DNA of 64,000 bases from Aspidiotus rigidus (Eukaryota > Arthropoda > Insecta > Hemiptera > Diaspididae): positions 8,717,501 to 8,781,500 of the forward strand of contig JAVHKY010000023.1 of the NCBI GenBank assembly GCA_035079385.1, read 5' to 3'. Within the stretch, counting starts at the first letter, position 1, and each line of letters opens with the position of its first letter. Shown in pieces: positions 20,970-31,385 of the stretch. A program made the position numbers and the translations under genes. The notes under the pieces were generated by a model. It was not told the DNA's origin. It was given only the letters and a program-made list of their open reading frames with translations, and did not search any database.

Positions 20970-22760
20970 ATCAGTAGAGAAGTGAGAAAATCCACTTTTC
21001 ACCTTGGAGGATCGTGAGTTTTGTTATTGCATTCACCAATTAGGTCGGTTATAATGTATGAGTAAACACGTCCACCAAGTTCGAAAAAAATGGTCCAAAA
21101 AGTCTCCAGTCGGTGGAACGTTCTGGAAGTGACAAATAATCGAGCAAATCCATTTTTTCAGCCTGGAGGACCGTGAGTTTTTGTATTTTGTTCATCAATT
21201 AGGTTGATTATAGTGTAAACACGTCCACCGAGTTTGAAAAAAGTAGTTTAAAAAATTCTCCAGGCGCTGGAACGTTCTGAAAATGACAAATAATCGAGAT
21301 ACTTAACTTTTTCACCCTTGAGGACCGTGAGTTTTGGTATTTTGTCCACAATTAGGTTAATTATAATGTAAGCATATCCGTCGAGTTTGAAAAAAATGTT
21401 CAAAAAATTCTCTAGTCGCTGGAACAGGCTGGAAATAGTGGAAAATCAAGGAAGTTCACTTTTTCAACATGTAGAGCCGTGACTTTTGATGTTTTGTTTA
21501 TCAATTAGGTCAAATCTTATGTTAATACGTCTTACAGGTTGAAAAAAAAATAGTCAATAAATTCTCCAGTCACTGGAACGGTCTAGAAATAATAGAAAAT
21601 CGAGAAAATCCACTTTTCCAACCTGGACAACTTTGATTCTTGGTATTTTGTTTATCAATTAAGTCAATTTTCATGTAAACATATCCGCCAAGTTTGAAAA
21701 CAATATTCAACAAATTCTCCAGTGGCTGAAACAGCCTGGAAATAGTAGAAAATCAAGGAAATCCACCTTTTCAACCTTGAGAACCATTTCTTGCAATTCA
21801 TCCATTGATTTGGTCAATTCTTTTGACAACTCGTACGCCAAGTCTTAGAAAAATTGAAAAAAATCAAAGATTCACACCCACCCCTAAGATTCATTTCCTT
21901 TACTTTGAAATGTTGAATGTTCATTTTTCTTCCCCTGAAGTCGTAGTGGTACCAACTGTGTTACCAGGAGCTGGGCACTTGCATGAAGTGGAGGAATCTC
22001 CTCTCGAGTTGAGATGACAATGCTTCAAACATTGTGGTAATACAAGGAGATGATTGTCTTCTATTGTGTCTCGGGAGGGGATTTCTCCACATCATGCGAG
22101 TGCACGGCTACCAGTAACACAATTTGTACCGCGGCGACTCGAGGGGGAAAAAGTAACCAATGAATCATAGTGGCGGGGGTGTATCTTCGATTTTTTAATA
22201 TTTCCAGAACTAGAGAATATTTTTCAATTTTTTTAAAACTCGATGTGTTACTATAAGAATCGACCATACCAATGAACAAACAACCTAAAATTACGGTCGT
22301 CCAAGTTGAAGAAGTGGCCTTCCTCAATTTTCTACGATTTCGAGACCGTTCCAGGGACTGGAGAATTTATTGACTACCTATTTTTTTCCATCTTAGCGGA
22401 CGTGTTTACATAAAAATTCCCCTTATTGATAAAAAGAGGTATAAAAAATCACGGTTCTCCTGGTTGAAAAAGTGGATATAATTATTCAATTTTTCACTAT
22501 TTTCAGACTGTTCCAGCGGCTGGAGAATTTTTTGACAATTTTTTTCAAACTTGGTAAACGCGTTTACATTATAGTAATCGACCTAATTGATGAATGAAAT
22601 ACCAAAACTCACGGTCCTTCTCCAGGGGCAAAAATTGGATTTTCTCACTTCTCTACTGTTTTCAGACTGTTCCAACGACTGGAGAGTTTTTCAACTATTT
22701 TTCTGAATCTAACGCACTTCATTTAATCCGTGGATGTGTTTATATAAGAATTGACCAAAT
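20970..22760. repeat. 153-160 bp minisatellite in two opposing blocks
   Basis: Left block: the mark TCTCCAGT(C/G) recurs at about 21103, 21257, 21409, 21563 and 21716 (spacing 152-154 bp). Right block, reversed: CTGGAGA(A/G) recurs at about 22358, 22520 and 22679. Each unit contains AACTCACGGTCCTCCAGG-like and TTGATGAACAAAATACC-like segments. The same unit in the right-block orientation recurs at 55047-55760. Confidence 0.9.
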
Positions 22761-24029
22761 CGATAAACGAGATACTGGAAATATATTTTTGGTCTGTCTA
22801 CATTTCCACTTCATCCCACGGAGGAGGGCGTATTTTTCAGCTCGAACATTTACTATTGATTTCACGCAGGCTATTGCGATATCAATCATAGTTCACCCCA
22901 CTATTCATGGAAAAATCACAGAAATTCATTAAATATTGATTTTTTGGGAATGTTCCACCTCACCGAGGACTATGGTACTAATGTATGCTGTAGTAGAGGG
23001 TATGGCGCTTCAAATGAATGATTTTTCCCAGGTACTCCCCCCCCCCTCCGATATCTCTTAATATTCGAGTTTGAAGTTTTGTTATTGCTAGAAACTAGGG
23101 AAAATATGAATGATTTTTTTTGAAAAAAATACCATGAATGAACGTTCATAGTAATAAATGATGATCAACCTGTTATCTTGTAGGTATTTGATTGAAGAAA
23201 ATTGAATTTTTTTCGCAATAAAATGGCACATTTCATTTGTAAAATTCTTCGATAGAGTATGGTAAATAAAAATTATATAATATTTAATCATCATCACCAT
23301 CATCCTTGGTCAAAAGTAAACCTAATTAATAGATTGTTTAAAGAGGTTCTAAATAAAATTAAGCAGCGTGGCATCGAGTTTGTCATAGTGACGCGGATGC
23401 GTACCGGGTATTCGATGTCCGCATCGCTACGATACCCGAACCCGATGAACACGCAACATCCGAAAGCAGCTGCAACGCCACGCTACGTAAACGAGTGTCA
23501 CAACGCGCGCGTTGGATTGTGAACGAAGCGCGTACTTCTTGTTCTGCGTTCGGTAAGGCGCGCGAGCCAGCTATGGGTATGGCGCCGATCATATTATTGA
23601 TTATAAAACCATGTTCCCCCACTCCGACAATTTTGGGGCAAATATATGTTATAAAGGTAGGTGTGATTTATAACATATATGATTTTTGTTGTCGCACCTC
23701 TTGATTATCCCAATAAATATGAACTTTAAAATTTTGAAATCGATATATCGAGATCGATATTTTCATCTGAGGTTCTGAAAAAATTACAGGAAGTTGCTTC
23801 TGTCTAACACTATTTTTCCAGAAAAGTATGGAATTTTTCATTCGATAGAAAAAATGTAAAAAAATAATTCTTTAAAATTCAAATATTTGGCTATATTGAG
23901 CTTTGGAGAGGGGTGGGGGCCCAAAAATTTGAGGGTATGTTTCATTTACCCCAAGGTAACGTCCTAAATAAATATTTTCAAAATTCGGCTCGGGGGCGAT
24001 TTTGACATTCTTAATGATTCATGCTCTTT

Positions 24030-24070
24030 CCAAGACAAATTCACCAAATTCTCACCTTCCACTCCCAATT
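24030..24070 (+). pseudogene. LINE continuation after the foldback element
   Basis: CCAAGACAAATTCACCAAAT and TCTCACCTTCCACTCCCAA match the LINE copy on the minus strand near 42664-42704. This is the other side of the interrupted fragment at 19290-19928. It then meets PLE terminal sequence. Confidence 0.75.
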
Positions 24071-24071
24071 T

Positions 24072-24180
24072 TGAAAAGGGTTTTTCAATTGTACAAATCT
24101 ACTTCATTAGTTGCTTTTACAAGAGTACTTTCGGGTGTTATCCCATCATCAGTTGTGTCGCAACTGGAGATCAAGGCCTT
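24072..24180 (-). mobile_element. PLE terminal module, minus orientation
   Basis: It matches the terminal module at 29550-29655. It contains the hammerhead-like core at 24126-24152 and ends in sequence shared with the leader (AAGGCCTTAACCATGAG). It lies head-to-head with a plus-strand PLE N-terminal coding fragment. Confidence 0.65.
24126..24152 (-). ncRNA. hammerhead-like ribozyme core (PLE family 3)
   Basis: The minus strand reads CTGATGATGGGATAACACCC then GAAAGTAC. The core CUGAUGA and GAAA are canonical. A GGG/CCC hairpin with loop AUAACA joins them, with one unpaired U after GAUGA. It is the best-preserved of the cores, together with 29604-29630. Confidence 0.6.
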
Positions 24181-24183
24181 AAC

Positions 24184-24480
24184 CATGAGTTTTGCTGGAC
24201 AAAGGCATCAAGTACGTGCAGCGAGAGAGGCTGAACCAGAGTAAGCTTGAAAGTATGGCCATTTGCTGCGAAAAAGTAATCCAAACCATGGAACACGACG
24301 TGAAACCAGAAGCCCGGACCAAAATTGGGAAAGTGCTGTTGGATATCAAAGAGGATATGTGCCGAACCTATGACAGAACGCAAGTAATGCAGAGGAAGGT
24401 CACAAATCTACAAAAGAAGATCCGAAAGAACAACCTGATTTTGACAAAGGCGGACAAGGGTTCTTATTTTAATTTTGAAT
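24184..24480 (+). pseudogene. PLE family 3 N-terminal domain fragment
   Basis: The frame reads LDKGIKYVQRERLNQSKLES, then EARTKIGKVLLDIKE, KVTNLQKKIRKNNLIL and TKADKG before losing similarity at about 24456. It is the region just before the RT core of PLEs, probably helical. KADKG is intact here, whereas the tandem copies at 30.9 and 32.0 kb have lost it. No RT palm follows. Confidence 0.75.
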
Positions 24481-24769
24481 GTTTGGTACTTGACTTACTT
24501 GTGTATCCATAAATCTAGAAAGGTAGTACGTAGTAGGTACTTAAAAGTACCTAGGTTTCTGGCATAGTCTGTATGCATACACATAAAAATTGGTTATATA
24601 GTGATTAGTGAAGAAATGAAGTTCGGTACCAAAAACGAGAGTATGAACTAAGAAATAGCGAGCGGAACGAGCAAAAAAAAATTTCAGGGGCCCATGACAC
24701 AGAGAATCCCGGCAGTAATTTTCCTCTCAGAACGCCTCTGAACAATGTAATCACGTTTGATAGCGAAAA

Positions 24770-25100
24770 ATTATTCGGCCTGGTGATTGGACGAGAGATG
24801 AACAGAACCAACCAATAAGATGGCAGGAAACCAGGTAGCCAATAGAAACGAAGTATTCTGGCCAATAGAGTGAACCAAACACTACGCAGTATGTTTTAGC
24901 CAATCAGAACACAATGTCATATTATTGGAAGAATAAGTTTCTAAGAATGAACCAATCACAACACAGAATTCTGATAGCCAATAAGATCACAGTGTTATAC
25001 TATAAAAACTCATGTTTGAGGCCTTGTTCTCCAGTTGCGATACAACTGATTATGGGATAACACCCAAAAGTACTCTTGTAAGAGCAACTGTTTGTACATT
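24770..25100 (+). promoter_or_regulatory. PLE terminal promoter: CCAAT-box cluster and TATA box
   Basis: CCAAT boxes occur at 24812, 24839, 24862, 24900, 24952 and 24978, and inverted ones (ATTGG) at 24786 and 24924. TATAAAA lies at 25001-25007. The hammerhead-like core follows at 25045-25072, about 40 bp downstream of the TATA box, so transcription would start just before it. This fits a promoter inside the terminal repeat. A shorter version in minus orientation lies at 29660-29815. Function is inferred from motifs only. Confidence 0.6.
25045..25072 (+). ncRNA. degenerate hammerhead-like core
   Basis: CTGATTATGGGATAACACCC followed by AAAAGTAC is the same core as at 24126 and 29604, with two key changes (G8 to U, and GAAA to AAAA). 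It is probably inactive. Confidence 0.45.
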
Positions 25101-27050
25101 TGGAAAACTTTTTCAGTGTCTTCAATATTTCACACCGAAAGCAACCTGCATGACATCAATAACAATTAATGATAGCAGAAAACCAGTGACGTCACCATTC
25201 CTCCATAATTGAGACACCACTGACATGACTGCCTTTGGCGAATTATCAAACCTCCCTTTGAAAAAGTCTCCTACGTCTGCAGGTGTAGTAAAATAAGCAG
25301 AGTAGATACAAAGTAACGTAAAGCAGTATGAAAAATCCCTTGTTGACTTCAGCCCAAATGTAACCCACCAAACCTTGATTTTTAGCTCCCTTCAACATCA
25401 ACTCTCTCGCAGTAAGTCACAACTACAAATACATAATAATATCTCGATTTTCAGTAGTCCCAAGATGTTGTGTAAAAACTGGCTGCGAATTGTTTCGTAA
25501 GGATAGGTACCTCGGCTGGTGAATCATTGTTGAGGAAGGCCATATATGGAGGTCCTTACGTGCCTCCGATTAAAAGATGAATCTTTGTGCAATCTTCAGT
25601 CAACTTAGTACTTTTTGGATCCGCTGATTTTCTACTTTCACATCCGAGAGCACGAGAAGCTCGAATCATGATGCTCATATTGCGATGCAATGCGCAGATC
25701 ATCTGGCAGAAAAAAAGTGTCGTGGGACTCCCGAAGCGCATAACACGTTGTCGGTCAACACGAATTAGAAATCGATTTTTTTTCTTTTTTTCTCCTCCAT
25801 CATATACCGAGAACATCCATTCGAAAATTGTCAATGTATATTATCGAAGGAATATTGAAAATAATAATTGTCGTGCTCCCGAACAGTAACAGTCTGTCAC
25901 GATAAAACTCCTACTTTTCTTTCTTCTGTTTTCAGCGCTCACCTATCGCTTATTGAGAGACAGAGAGAGAGAGGAAGACTTACAATGTATGAGCGTGATG
26001 CCAAATGCAGCGTGCTATCGAGGTCTAATTCGAATGCAGTTGAAGTTCATCGTGACGCTAAATCTTACGTGCTCGTACATCATTATCATGTTAATAAAGT
26101 CGGCATAGAAAATATGTATTCCGTGCTGATGCGCGTCTTCGCAACAATGTAAACCCTGTACAGTTTTCGTAGAAGAAATTCTCCCAAGCGTGCCGGCAGG
26201 TAGCTGACTCAGCCGCGTAGGTGGATACGATCCGACCATGGATGAAGTCTATCTCCTGTCTCGATGTGCTATACTCTCTGTTCATTGTATGCGTACTCGT
26301 TCACGAATATTTACATCGACTATCGGTAATCAATACAAAGAGATAGTTGGCCGAATCAAGAGTCATCATCAACCACAAAAACCGTTATAGACTATGCGAC
26401 GGTGATGTTAACCCGCGAGTTGTTTTTAGTAAGCCTGTCAACAATAATTACTAATTAGTCGACAATCTGGCAACCTCTCCTGTTCGATTTTTCGTCAAGA
26501 TCGATCGAGCTGCAGCGTATAGAAGTCAAAATTTTAATTAAAGGTAGCCGGATGCTTGTAATGTTTACAGCATCTCCTCACTATCTCTTATAGCAAATAA
26601 ATGGGCGTACCTGACGATCGAACGTGAATAAAGTATGCACAGTGTATTACTGCATCGCGCTCAATTTGGAATCGCAGAACACCCGCGAATCTCAACTAAG
26701 TTCTAGCCGCGCTTTTACAACTTGAGGTCACGATACACGATTAACTCTTGCACTCCCTCGCGCATACAAACGAGTACGGGTCCGTCCGTAATTAACGCTT
26801 GTATTTAACATTCCTTCGTCGAGTAATTGAAAATTAATTGCGCGCATCCTTGCAGTCATAGGTAACGATGAAAATTTCCTCACACATCGCCGTCGCTGTT
26901 CGCCTATGTCGTAGAAAAAAGTTACTCCGGTGGTCCTTACTGCATACTTGGATACGTACGTCGAGGAGTCGTTCGATGAATTCTCTAACACAATGCACCA
27001 ATTTTGAGATAGATTGAAATAACTCATAGTCCTGGGAAACAGTTTCAAGT
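25100..27050. other. about 1.95 kb without a recognisable gene
   Basis: Non-repetitive apart from 26726-26880, which is repeated near 33286-33440. A run of purines (AGAGAGAGAG type) lies near 25960-25975. Open frames are short and unrelated to known motifs. Confidence 0.5.
26726..26880. repeat. diverged direct repeat, first copy (partner 33286-33440)
   Basis: Both copies share CTCCCTCGC, ACGAGT, CGTAATTAACGC/CGCAATTAACGC, GAATTAATTGCGCG-like and GCAGTC segments in the same order over about 150 bp. The two are about 6.56 kb apart and bracket the PLE/BEL zone. No coding sense is seen. Confidence 0.65.
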
Positions 27051-27053
27051 ATA

Positions 27054-27427
27054 CCGATGGCCGAGAGGGAGGGTGTTTATAGGGTGGCCTGTGGTGATTG
27101 CCCGAGTGTGTACATAGGGATGACCAGCCGTCAATTCAAAATTAGAGTCGATGAACACAGGAAAGCATGGGAAAAAAGAAAAGTAGGGGAGTCGGCGTTT
27201 GCTGACCATTTAATTGAATGTGGTCGTAGCCTCAAAGAGGGATCTGAAGTTCTCCTCCACAGAGAAAAATCTTATTTTAGGCGCTTAGCTTTAGAGGAAA
27301 TTGAAATCCATCGTCACCGAAATATTAAAGACATTACCGTGGTGAACAGGTACATACCTGAGTAGGGATTGATTGAATTAGTCTATGAGAATGATTCACA
27401 TTTCGATGACTCGCTGGTTCAGTCATG
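27054..27427 (+). pseudogene. GIY-YIG endonuclease of a third PLE family
   Basis: The frame reads REGVYRVACGDCPSVYIGMT, then RQFKIRVDEHRKAW, ESAFADHLIECG and a conserved tail NRYIPE. GxY and YIG (the two GIY-YIG strands), the R in RVDEH and the cysteine pair are all visible. A TAG at 27363 interrupts the frame, which then continues as GLIELVYEND and ends SLVQS. About 120 residues fit a GIY-YIG domain. It is clearly related to, but distinct from, the domain at 13665-14012. The RT part is missing, so this copy is 5'-truncated near 27050. Confidence 0.85.
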
Positions 27428-27487
27428 ACCTCCTCGTTCGTTGTTACTCGTTCTTGTTGGTGTTGGGTTCAGTCGCTTTCTATACCG

Positions 27488-27518
27488 TGAGAATGGCTGT
27501 TTGGCCGAAAGCGCTCGG
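27488..27518 (+). ncRNA. eroded hammerhead-like core (PLE family 4)
   Basis: GAGAATGGCTGTTTGGCCGA and AAGCGC keep the hairpin GGC/GCC and GAAA, but CTGATGA has become GTGAGAA. Its place, about 60 bp after the nuclease stop, matches the position in PLE copy 1. A shared tail (CGGTTCTTGTAATT) follows, as at 15985. Confidence 0.35.
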
Positions 27519-27619
27519 TTTGTTTGTTTTATTGCGGTTCTTGTAATTGTGTTCGTTACTCTTTGTGAGTATATTTCTCTATAAGTGACCCTCACACAGT
27601 TGCTCCATTTTGCGGAGTG

Positions 27620-28600
27620 ACTCAGGGAAGAAAAAAGTGACCAAATGTGAATTGGAAGAGGAGTGAGTTATAAAGCCCATGGGCGAAAAACACGGTTCTT
27701 CAACCGCGGGCTACCGCAAGCCAAAACGCACCTTCACGCGTTTCCTTGGGAGCTCATGCGTAATCGCGAAGGAGATTTTTAATGGTGAAAACAAGACATG
27801 GAAAAAAATTCAAGTTTTGTAGAATTTCTATCCAAGATTAGTGAAGTTCGTTCTTTTTAATCTATAGTTTGTATGCTCCAAAGAAATTTTTTGTTCAGCA
27901 TGAATTTAAATTTATACCAAAATCAACGATAGCTGAAGACAAATTTTTAGCCCATCTCTCACGCCACTAATAAGAGCCTGCAAGTGTCACAGCAACTCGA
28001 CAAACATCTTGATATTTGACGAGTGGAACTTGCTGTTACATTTGGAAAGTTCCGCTGACAGATAGAATGAACAATGACAGCGAGGACTTAGAGAAATTAA
28101 AACTACCTACCAATATATGAAAGCGAGGCTCGTCGAGAAAATAAGAATCATGAGGTGTAAGGAGTAGGGGAGATTTGGAAAATGTGGGCTACGAACAATC
28201 GCCAACGGATAAAGGCATTCTGGAGGGAAGAGGGGATATCGACTCAGACTTAGACTCTCAGATTTCCAATAGACGGCTAGGATGCTGGTGTCGGTTAAAT
28301 CCATAAGAAGAGGAAACCGAGTCTTAAACTCACCAACTTTCGATAGCGGATAGAGGCACAGTAAAGTTATCAACCAGTTCAAACCTCCTTGTGACGTCAT
28401 CATCATCCGTTAAATCCACTAGTGACGTCATTAGTTCCACTACGAACCATAATGATGGGGATAATAGAGGGGAAGCGGAGAGTCGGGTGGCAGAGCTTGT
28501 CTTCGCTGAGGAACCCCCGGAATTGGACTGCATGTAGCGTCGAAGAACTATTCCGTACGGCAGCCGACCGAGAAGTCTATGGGCAATTGATGAAACTGGT
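27620..28600. other. about 1 kb without a recognisable gene
   Basis: TGACGTCA octamers occur at 28392 and 28423. Parts near 28450-28600 may belong to the BEL/Pao element that follows, but no conserved block is visible. Confidence 0.4.
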
Positions 28601-28639
28601 CAATGGATGAGCCTAGGATCAAGAAGATACTATGATTTA

Positions 28640-29047
28640 CAAATACAGCCAAAGCAGTTCTGTATAGTTGCACGTTATGTCGTATCAAAGCTGTTACTAG
28701 TAAACAGTTGATGGGGCAACTGCCTGCTCCAAGAGTAAATCCGTCTCGACTGTTCTCAGCAGTTGGTGTCGATATGTGCGGCCCATTTACCGTGCGGTGC
28801 ACTGGACACAGATCTGTTAAGCATCAAAAAAGTATGCAGCCGTGTTCGTTTGCTTTTCAATTAAGGCGGTCCATATTGAAGTTGTCTCTAGCCTAACGGC
28901 AGCTGCATTTTTGGCATGCTTTCGTCGATTAATTGCCAGGCGCGGCTTGCCTAGATTTGTGTATTCAGACAACGGTGGTAATTTTGTTGGTCTCAAAAAC
29001 TGGTTTACGTTAATACGCGCAGAATTGTTGGAGATCTGCTCTACTAT
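28640..29047 (+). pseudogene. BEL/Pao-type integrase fragment
   Basis: In order: LYSCTLCRIKAV (a CxxC from the zinc-binding part), MGQLPAPRVNPSR, FSAVGVDMCGPFTVR (first catalytic Asp), then, after a frameshift near 28830, KYAAVFVCFSIKAVHIEVV, FRRLIARRGLPRFVYSDNGG (second catalytic Asp) and NFVGLKN. The wording is typical of integrases of BEL/Pao LTR retrotransposons. The third catalytic residue (Glu) and the C-terminus are missing, because PLE sequence joins at about 29048. No LTR or gag is seen. Confidence 0.85.
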
Positions 29048-29515
29048 CTAGATATCTTTCCTCTTCTCTTTGTTGTTCTTGAAAACAGAGATTGCCCGAT
29101 AGCAGTACAAATAGTTCTGGATTGCCGCTAACTTGTGCCTGGGGTGGTGGTAGGAGTCATTTGGGATGATGGTGTCAGTATGCGTCGGCTTCCTGTAGAT
29201 TTTCTATTCTATCCTATTGTTCTCCATTGTGAGTGTAAGGTCCAAATAGTTGATCGTCTTATTGCCTTTTTCCATTGTGAATTTGATGCTCTCATTCATC
29301 GCGTTCATTTCTGAAAGGAACAGATCCACCTGTCTATCAGTGCCTAGGATATCATCTACATATCTGGCCTATCTGGCCCAATGTTTGATCGAGTTTCTGA
29401 ACTTGCTGCCCTTCACTATCTTGTTTTCCATATCATTCATGAATATCTCCGCCAGTTGACTGTAGAACCTGTTATTGAAGCGGCAGTAGTTCTGATTCCC
29501 TCTCCTTTGTGGTGT
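29048..29515 (-). pseudogene. PLE family 3 RT C-terminal fragment
   Basis: It is a diverged parallel of 29893-30350: the minus strand contains the region around YVDD, the ENNRIE/IYRKPTHTDT block and the thumb. The YVDD coding stretch is altered by an internal duplication of CTGGCCTAT near 29360-29375. The BEL/Pao integrase joins at its lower end and a PLE terminal module at its upper end. Confidence 0.7.
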
Positions 29516-29815
29516 TCTTCGGTTCAATGTTTACCGAACAGTGACTTTGAAAAAGGGTTTCCAATTGTACAAATCTACTTTATTAGTTGCTTATACAAGA
29601 GTACTTTCGGGTGTTATCCCATCATCAGTTGTGTCGCAACTGGAGAACAAGACCTTAACCATGAGTTTTTATAGTATAACACTGTGATCTTATTGGCTAT
29701 AACAATGCTGTGTTGTGATTGGTTCACTTCTTAGAAACTTAATTCTTACAAAAATATGACATTGTGCTCTTATTGGCTAAAACATACTGCTTTGTGATTG
29801 GTTCAATCTCTTGTC
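29516..29815 (-). promoter_or_regulatory. PLE family 3 terminal promoter module, minus orientation
   Basis: On the minus strand: CCAAT boxes at 29797-29801, 29772-29776, 29718-29722 and 29692-29696, then TATAAAA around 29667-29673, then the hammerhead-like core at 29604-29630. This is the same order as 24770-25100, with fewer CCAAT boxes. It follows directly on the RT C-terminus of the copy at 29816-31385, in the same orientation, so that copy has no GIY-YIG domain. Confidence 0.6.
29604..29630 (-). ncRNA. hammerhead-like ribozyme core (PLE family 3)
   Basis: The minus strand reads CTGATGATGGGATAACACCC then GAAAGTAC, identical to 24126-24152. Flanks GTTGCGACACAA and CTCTTGTATAAGC could form stems I and III. 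Confidence 0.6.
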
Positions 29816-31385
29816 CCACTTCGTTTCCATGTTCCCAAAGACTCCATCCACCACACCTCTATGGTAGCCATTGGCTTCTGTAATCTGCTTTATTATCTCG
29901 ATCTCTTTCCTCTTCTCTTCGTTGTTCTTGAGGATAGAAATTGGTCGATAGCAGTAGTTCTGGATTGCCGCTAACTTTTGCCTGGGTTGGTGGTGGGAGT
30001 CATTTGAGATGATGGTGTCTGTATGCGTCGGCTTCCTGTAGATTTTGCATTCTATCCTGTTGTTCTCCAGTGTGAGTGTAAGGTTCAAATAGTCGATGGT
30101 CTCATTGCCTTTTTTCACTGTGAGTTTGATGCTCTCATTCATCGCGTTCATTTTCGAAAGAAATAGATCCACCTGTCTATCCGTACCTGACCACACAATT
30201 AGGGTATCATCTACATATCTGACCTAGTGTTTGATCGACTTTCTGAACTCGCTGCCCTTCAATATCTTGTTTTCTATATCATTCATGAATATCTCCGCCA
30301 GTATTGGTGACAGCGGTGATCCCATCGCAAATCTCTTTTCCTGACTGTAGAAACTGTTATTAAAGCGGCAGTAATTCTGGCACAAGATCTCTTCCACTAT
30401 CTTGGCGTACTTCGGCCCATCTGGGTTCACATGGTATCTGATGTTTTTGAGGTGAGTGAGAAGTTTCTTCTTTGGTATGGTACCAAACATGTTTGCCGCA
30501 TCAAAGAGATATCAGCTTGTCGTTACTCTTGATTTTCAACTTGTCCAGTTGCTCAATCAGCTCTCCGTTGTTTCTGATATTTTGTCTGGGTGCAAACTGG
30601 TAGTTTTCTTTCAGGAATGTGGCTGCGATCTTCGCTATCTTGTAGCATGGTGATTGAATGCTGTTGACCAGGGATCTCGTCGGACGGTTCGCTTCGTGGA
30701 GTTTTACAAGCCCCTTGAATTTTGGTGCAACCGGGTTCATCTCGAGCGTCCTTCCAGTGCCGGGTACATTGTTCCGTTTCAACACAGCTTTCAGGTCATC
30801 TTGGTATTTCTGTGTTGCGTCCTTAGTCAGCTCTTGGTATCCATTCACTGCGATGTACGACTCCACTTTTTGGGTGTAGTCCTCCTTCTCCATTACCACT
30901 ACCGTGTTGCCTTTGGCAAAATCAGGTTGTTTTGTCGGATCTTCTTTTGTAGATTTGTGACCTTCCTCTGCATTACTTTCGTTTTGTCATTGGTTTGGCA
31001 CATATTCTCCTTGATGTCCAACAGCATTTTCCCAATTTTTGTCCGGGCTTCTGGTCTCACGTCGTGTTCCATGGTTTGGATTACTTGTTCGCAGCAAATA
31101 GCCGTACTTTCAAGCTTACTCTGGTTCAGGCTCTCTTGCTGCACGTACTTGATGCCTTTGTCCAGCAGTCTTTTTTCTTCTTCTGTGAAGGTTACGCTTG
31201 CTAGTTCTTGGTTCTAGGAGCAAAGCTGTGCTCAGCTCTCCCTGTCTCTTCTTCTTTCTTCTGGGTCAGTTCGGCAAGCTTCTTCGTGATCTGCTTTGTT
31301 TGGGCTTCCACTTGTTTTTCCACATAGTCCTCATCTTTCTTCCCTTCCCCTCCCCTTCCTCCTCTCTTTTTTTCTGTTGGTAGGT
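29816..31385 (-). pseudogene. PLE family 3 RT, tandem copy A (most complete)
   Basis: From 31385 downward: N-terminal helical region (QTMEHDVRPEARTKIGKMLL), NNLILPKATR where KADKG is deleted, VVMEKEDYTQKVESYI, NPVAPKFKGLVKLHEANRPT, a frameshift before FDAANMFGTIPKK (motif A), RFAMGSPLSPILAEIFMND (motif B), a stop just before RYVDDTLIVWSG (catalytic YVDD present), then DYLNLTLTLENN, IYRKPTHTDTI and the thumb. The nuclease domain is absent. The N-terminal start is fused to a second RT copy: the sequence before RSKTPTNRKK is copy B's motif B region. Confidence 0.85.

Larger units (their letters stand above)
19931..24029. mobile_element. 4.1-kb palindromic foldback element inserted in a LINE
   Basis: The ends are AAAGAGCATGAATCATTAAG at 19931 and its reverse complement ending at 24029. 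Outer arms of about 883 bp (19931-20813 and 23148-24029) are near-identical, with roughly a dozen differences seen by eye. Inside, minisatellite units of about 153-160 bp run in opposite directions (about 20970-21990 and 22070-22760) around a short centre near 22015-22068. Comparison with the LINE copy at 41804-43095 shows that the LINE continues on both sides of the element, with about ten LINE bases altered at the junction. No transposase is recognisable. The arrangement recalls foldback elements of Drosophila, but sequence kinship is not claimed. Confidence 0.8.
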
